Assembly: GCF_000090795.2 (NCBI RefSeq)
Contig: NW_003546307.1
Location: 91,885 to 155,884 of the forward strand
DNA length: 64,000 nt
Source of the DNA: Amphimedon queenslandica
Lineage: Eukaryota; Porifera; Demospongiae; Haplosclerida; Niphatidae
Direction of reading: 5' to 3'
A program made the translations under genes and the position numbers. The first letter of the stretch is position 1. Every line of letters starts with the position of its first letter. Under the pieces are notes generated by a model that saw only the letters and a list, made by a program, of their open reading frames with translations, did no database searches and was not told the origin of the DNA. Of this stretch, positions 59,100 through 64,000 are shown piece after piece.

Positions 59100-60043
59100 T
59101 CATTTTATATATAGTTCAATCATATCAAGTGGAGTTTCTTCCCAGGTTTGAGTTTCATCAGAACACACTCTTAGTTCAATATCATCACTTGTTTGTGTAT
59201 TCAGTGATCGATAGAACAAAGGCATCTTAGAGTTAGCTGGACAACAAGGAGCTTCTCTATCATCACATTGCTCCCCATCCCACAAAGGATCGTCAGGGAA
59301 AAAGACGTTAGCTACTTGACCAGGATTGCCAGACTCGCAGTAATAATGAGACCCAATAAATGTTGAAGTACGATCAGTGCTTCCAGTGTAGCCAGTGTTG
59401 CATGGGCACCCAATGGACCCGGTTGAATTTTCGCTATTTCCTCCTATGTATGTCCATATGTGTTTGTCCCACGTGTTATAGAAACACCATCAACATAATG
59501 TCCCTCTATACCAAGAGGGGGTGACCCAAGTGTCGTGGGACAGGTAGCACCAGGCTGGGTCATATTCAGATAGCCAATTCTAGTCCAACCACCTTCACCA
59601 TCACATTGACTCCCTTTCATATCACAAATATACCTGTGTGGTTGTGAAAAGAGTAGAATGAGCTACAGTAAATATCCTTATGATACCTCTGATTTTGTTC
59701 CATCAGAAACAGTGTAGACTCCATTAAAAATAAATCCCACTTCTGAGTAACTTTTACAATCTTTTAAAGCTACAGATTAAAGAAATTATAACATATATCC
59801 TATGACTCAAGACTAATTACTTGGACAAGACTTTGGCTGTGCTTTAGGACAGAGAATGTAACTACTTTTACCACTTCTTTCAGTATGAACAGTTTTCCCC
59901 AAGTTACTAACGATGCAACAGACTTTTAGATATAAGGAAAAGGATCCGGAGGAACTGGTTGTGTTTGCAGGACATCCATTAGAAATGTCTTGAGCTAGGC
60001 TACCACCAAGCAATAGCACCAGTAGATTTAATGTGAATTTCAT
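59100..60043 (-). pseudogene. Fibrinogen-related gene, second copy, probably broken
   Basis: Starts like a gene: signal peptide MKFTLNLLVLLLGGSLAQ, N-terminal domain (LYLKVCCIVSNLGKT), DCKSYSEVG, then GGWTRIGYLNMTQPGATCP. Relative to the copy at 56481 about 45 codons are then missing, and after YVDGVSI the frame shifts by one base before KHIWTYIGG (near 59470). The 3' end (WDGEQCDDREAPCCP to IELYIK) stays open. Either a recent pseudogene or an assembly/sequencing error at one base; the internal deletion is real in this sequence. Head-to-head with the kinase-less receptor, about 150 bp between starts. Confidence 0.6.
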
Positions 60044-60190
60044 CTTCTTTTGTGGCTGTTGGCAGGGTTTAAACATGAAGCTGTGTAATAATTGAGTAAA
60101 AACATGTAGCATGTATGTGAACACCAGGTCATGGCTTCAGAATCTAACATTTAAATTCACTCCAAATCACCGAGAGGTGTGGCTGCACAC

Positions 60191-62657
60191 ATGGCAAATT
60201 TAGGTCTCCACTGTGTTTGTCTCCTTTTTCTCTTGTTGCCACTTTCATCTTCCCTTCTCATTTGTTGTACAGATCATTGTCCATATGATGACACTTCATA
60301 TTGTTACAAGGCGTGTCCACCTTCCAGCAACTCTTGTGTTCGTGATATACACTATACACATCCTCCAGCAAGAGTTGTTATTGACAAAATTGGTTGCAGC
60401 AATGTTACATGTGATACCACAGGCCCTGTTTGTATCGTAAATGCTGCTAAAAGAACTCAGCATTGCTGTTGTACTGATGATCGCTGTATTAATCCTGTGG
60501 GTAGAGCTAATGTGGCACTAGTTGAGTTAATGAAGCCAAAATTCAGCTATCATTTAAGTCCTCCAAATGAGCCAGTACCAAGTACTGAACCAGGTTAGAT
60601 CTAGTAATACTGTTACTGTTTTATTAAAATGCTTTGTTGAATGAGGGGCAATAATTTTTTTTAGGTATATTAGTGTGTGACCATTACAACTGCAGTGGTA
60701 CTGATAAGTGTCAGCATTATTATGAAATGTGTGACTGTAGCATAAATGAGAGGTGCTCCTGTCAATCTTTATATAGAGAAAATTCCACTACCAATAAAAT
60801 TGACATTTATTATAAAGGTTGCTCAGTAGCAAACACTTCTGCTACAACTCCTGATTGCATTATTGATGTACCATTCAGTGGAGCATTAAAGAATGAATAC
60901 ACATGCTACTGTAATGAGAGCCTTTGTAATGTCAATGAATCCATTACTCACCCAACTAGACTGAGCAGTTACGGTAAGTAAAGGTACAACTAATGATGAA
61001 TAATGGTACATGAACCTTTAGGATTTAAAGAGTGTCTCTCTTATAACTGTGAGTACAACTGTAACATAGTTAACAACGCAAATATTAGCTGCTCGTGTCC
61101 TGCTGGATTTATAGCAACTGGTTTAAAAAACTGCAGTGGTAAGGCTTATAGCTACTTGACATGTACTCAAAGAGACTGCCCTCTATGATAACCTCAACAC
61201 AAACATTATGATTAGCCCAAGCAATACAAATGTACATAGAAAGTATGTATGAAAACACCTATATCTTATCAGTGGCAAGATAACCCTTCACATGCTATCT
61301 CTCACTATGAATTCTCCAGCCTTTGGGGTGGCTTACTGCACTGTATATATCACTACTGACGATATTTTTTGTAGATGTGAATGAGTGCTCGGTTGATAAT
61401 GGTGGCTGTCAGCAGACATGTGTAAATACTATAGGAAGCTATTACTGTGAATGTTTTGATGGATACTTGTTAGATGCTAAGACTTCATTATGCTTTTGTA
61501 AGTTTACCTAAAACTTGAATTACATACCGGGGTATGCATTGTTTCTGTATTGTATTTAACACTTCTCTTTTTTACTTGCAGACAAATCCAGTACATTTTA
61601 CTGTTCCTATTACGTTGATCCTGATATCAAGCTAAATGAAATTGATAACAATACAAGGATTGGATCAGTTAATTGTGTAAGTCTTGTCTAATCAGTTGCA
61701 GAGTCTATTTTTATCATTATTTTTTGTAGGATAACACACGATCTTGTTATACTAGTCTTTCTTACAGGAATGAGGAGTGGTATCTTAGTGCAATGACTTG
61801 TGGTCTACCAATAGGTTTTCCCATTAATTCATTTTATTTGTACCATTAACTTAATCTGCTGTTAAATTATTTGCATACATCTATGTACTCTGGAAATTTT
61901 GACTATGATTTAGCTTTTAACGTATTGCTTTATTGCTATAGGGACACCTCTCGACCCATTCCCTTGTAACAGTTCTTATTGTTTGCTCCAAAAGGATGCA
62001 AAGAGCCAAAGGTTGCACCAGTGTTGCTGTAATGAAATAGACTGCAACAATCTATCACGGATTTCTTTTGATCCTTTCACTTCTTCATTAGCCAGTATCA
62101 GCAGCAGCAGTGCTATTGTTGTAGGTGAGTCCCAGTACTTGTATGATCATTGATTTGATTAATTTTTTTTTCTTTTTTGTCATACATGCAGCCAGTATCA
62201 GTACCATTAGTAGCAGCAGTCTACTTTCTGTAGGTAAGTCCAAATGTTTATGTGATTATTGATCTGATCAAACCTCCACTTTCTTCATCATTAGCCAGTA
62301 TCAGTTTTACCACCAGCTCGAGTCAACAGTATGTGGTTCCCACAGTTGTTGCAGGTAAGTTATATAGTTTTTGTATTTGATTGCAATTTATGATGCTATG
62401 CTATTATCTGATATCTCATTCTTCATTTCTTTACAGGGTATGAGCCATTAGTTAGTGGAGTCGTCTCATTGATACTTGGTTCCATTTTCTTTCTCATAGC
62501 TCTATTGTTACTATTTTTAATGGGATTCGTTGCTGCTGCTCTGATTTGGAAGAATAAAATTAAGAAGAAGCAAAATAGAGCTACTATGCCTACACAGGAA
62601 CTTCAAACCAATACAATTGAACCCAATAAAGCTGTTGTCTATGAAACAACATTATAA
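60191..62657 (+). CDS. Kinase-less paralog of the three-finger/EGF receptor
   Basis: Same ectodomain order as the receptor at 52393: signal peptide (start at 60191, [16 protein letters not shown], or the in-frame ATG at 60179), three-finger 1 ([11 protein letters not shown]), three-finger 2 (VCDHYNCSG to CYCNESLCN), EGF-like, EGF ([16 protein letters not shown]), and a complete third three-finger ([13 protein letters not shown] to [11 protein letters not shown]). A serine-rich stalk made of three small exons repeating ASIS..SSS follows, then a membrane helix ([20 protein letters not shown]) and a ~40-residue basic/polar tail ending YETTL. There is no kinase. The stop at 62655-62657 and the following 180 bp show no kinase remnant. 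By analogy with BAMBI it could act as a decoy; this is inference. Confidence 0.78.
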
Positions 62658-62841
62658 TTAAATTTTTTGTATAATTATTTTTGTATAAACCAGCATAGCA
62701 TGGCTGCATGCATGGGTGCCTATTGGGTGGTACCATAAATATGGTGGAAAGAAACAAATGCAAATAACTGATGGCTTCGTTGCAAAAAGTCACAAGTAAG
62801 GAAGAGAAAGTTCTAACTTTAATCTTTATTTATTTATACAG

Positions 62842-63893
62842 ATAGAGATAAGTACAGAAAGAAGAAAAGGTCTGCTGGCCATGAACAAGTAAAGGACACC
62901 AACCCAGTGATATCAGACACTCCTCTATCTCTTGCCTCCTCCTCCTCTTCTTCTCCTGTTCCAAGAGAATCTCTCTATCACACACAAACTGGTCAATCAA
63001 TGTCTCGATATCGTGTTACCCGAAATAAAGAGAAGAAGGAAAAGGCTCTCTCTTCGTCCCCTCCCTGGAAGCCTGTCATGAAGACTCACTACTCACACTC
63101 TGATGTACCTTATCTCGACTCTCCTCCTCCTCCTCCTCTCTCTTCTTCTAGAGATACAGTCTCACCCAATACAAGGAAGAAAGCAAAACTTGGTACATCT
63201 CGTAATTTGCCTCAAGGAGAGAAAAAGGAAGAAGAGGGAGCTAAGCCTCAAGAATTGGAACAATATTCTCAAGATTTGACTTTGTTAAGACCTGGTCTGG
63301 ATCATACTGACTTTGAGCACATTAGACCCTCTCCTAGCACTCAAAAGATGCTTCGGTACACAAAAATGCTAATAAAGAATTATATTCATTTTACTTTTTC
63401 CCTCACAGACAAACAATGGCTGAGAATAATGCTTCTATCAGGCAGCGAATTGAAGAGAGGTATGAGCATGTGTTCAACATGTGCTAAGCACATGTTCATG
63501 TATATTTGTGTTTTATTTAATAGTCGCCAAGAGGAGATATATTTGGATTTCTTGTCATCGATAACTAAGGAAGTTCTTGCAAGAGGTGTGTACACTCAGT
63601 CTGACTTGGAGTCAGTTTTTCAAAAGCACGTGACCAATAACAAGCAAAGACTCCGTGAGGTATAATAATTATTGTAATGATAAGTGTGGGTTACTGTATA
63701 TTTGATATAAAAAATTTTTATAGTTTAAAAAAGGGCATATATTTCATGTCTAAATTTTTGGTGCACTATTTTAAGCAATACTTTGTCGTTTTACTAAAGT
63801 TCTGGTGATTGTTTTTTTTCTATTTAGGATTTAATGTGGACTAACATTGATTGGCTTCGGAGAAAAATATTAGAAAAAAACATTTCACATTAA
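62842..63893 (+). CDS. Possible SPATA7-like protein, 3' exons only
   Basis: Exons 62842-63355, 63409-63459, 63524-63659, 63828-63893 join in phase; the first begins in phase 1 after an AG acceptor, so at least one upstream exon is missing from view. The product is basic/serine-rich (KYRKKKRS, SSSSSSPVPRESLY, SPPPPPLSSSRD), with a compact C-terminal block (EEIYLDFLSSITKEVLARG, then TQSDLESVFQKHV, then WLRRKILEK). That block recalls the C-terminal part of SPATA7, a photoreceptor/ciliary transition-zone protein, by my recollection only. Where its 5' exons lie is unclear, since the receptor gene ends just upstream. Confidence 0.5.
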
Positions 63894-64000
63894 TTGTGAT
63901 GCATGCTTACATCGCTTACCATCTATGTCTTCATTCATCACTTATGACTCGTGATCCACATCTTGTAATCATAATTTTGATAAAATATTGATACTGGTAC

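Overview
The window looks like nuclear DNA of a demosponge, most plausibly Amphimedon queenslandica or a close relative. This is inferred from family content and style (AT-rich, gene-dense, introns often 40-100 bp, animal-only genes such as CatSper subunit, YY1, BLOC1S5 and BUB1) and was not confirmed by a database search. Two assembly gaps (9089-9181 and 53956-53965) are present. Exon models below were read by eye from splice signals, reading phase and family similarity.

1-19.4 kb: a partial minus-strand gene of an unrecognised family, a BLOC1S5 gene (-), and a PCNA-associated factor gene (PAF15/PCLAF, +) with a large acidic tail. Then comes a roughly 4.2-4.4 kb unit, tandemly repeated: [PAF15 3' part (+) - unrecognised gene (-) - CatSper delta/epsilon-like 5' part (+)]. 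The breakpoints lie in a PAF15 exon and a CatSper exon, so each internal junction is an in-frame CatSper:PAF15 chimera. Both chimeras have since decayed. The last unit runs into the intact CatSper-like gene, whose introns hold a minisatellite, a small inverted-repeat element and a complete U1 snRNA gene. A small charged-protein gene follows.

19.8-38.7 kb: TOGARAM1/crescerin (+), a head-to-head pair of selenoprotein W genes each with an in-frame UGA (CGGU motif) and a foldable SECIS element, a BUB1-family kinase (-) carrying a nine-unit exon array that repeats an ABBA-type motif, and YY1 (-).

38.8-52.3 kb: NUDT14 (+), VTI1B (-), an intronless UDP-glycosyltransferase (+), two tandem GT10 fucosyltransferases (-), a 2OG-Fe(II) oxygenase (+), APLF (-), two tandem retinol-dehydrogenase-type SDR genes (+), and TSNAX (-).

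52.4-64 kb: two paralogous receptors (+) with TGF-beta-receptor-like three-finger domains plus EGF domains. One ends in a type-II-receptor-like kinase domain with degraded catalytic motifs; the other has a transmembrane segment and a short tail with no kinase. Between them lie fibrinogen-related secreted genes (-), one intact and one broken, and scrambled duplicate fragments. A possible SPATA7-like 3' end closes the window.

Recurring themes are head-to-head gene pairs with 60-210 bp between start codons, lineage-specific tandem duplication with local homogenisation, and a dispersed 170-190 bp intronic repeat superfamily carrying a 'CTGTACTATAG' core. Several genes fit cilium or sperm biology (CatSper-like subunit, TOGARAM1, possible SPATA7), but co-function is only an inference from position.
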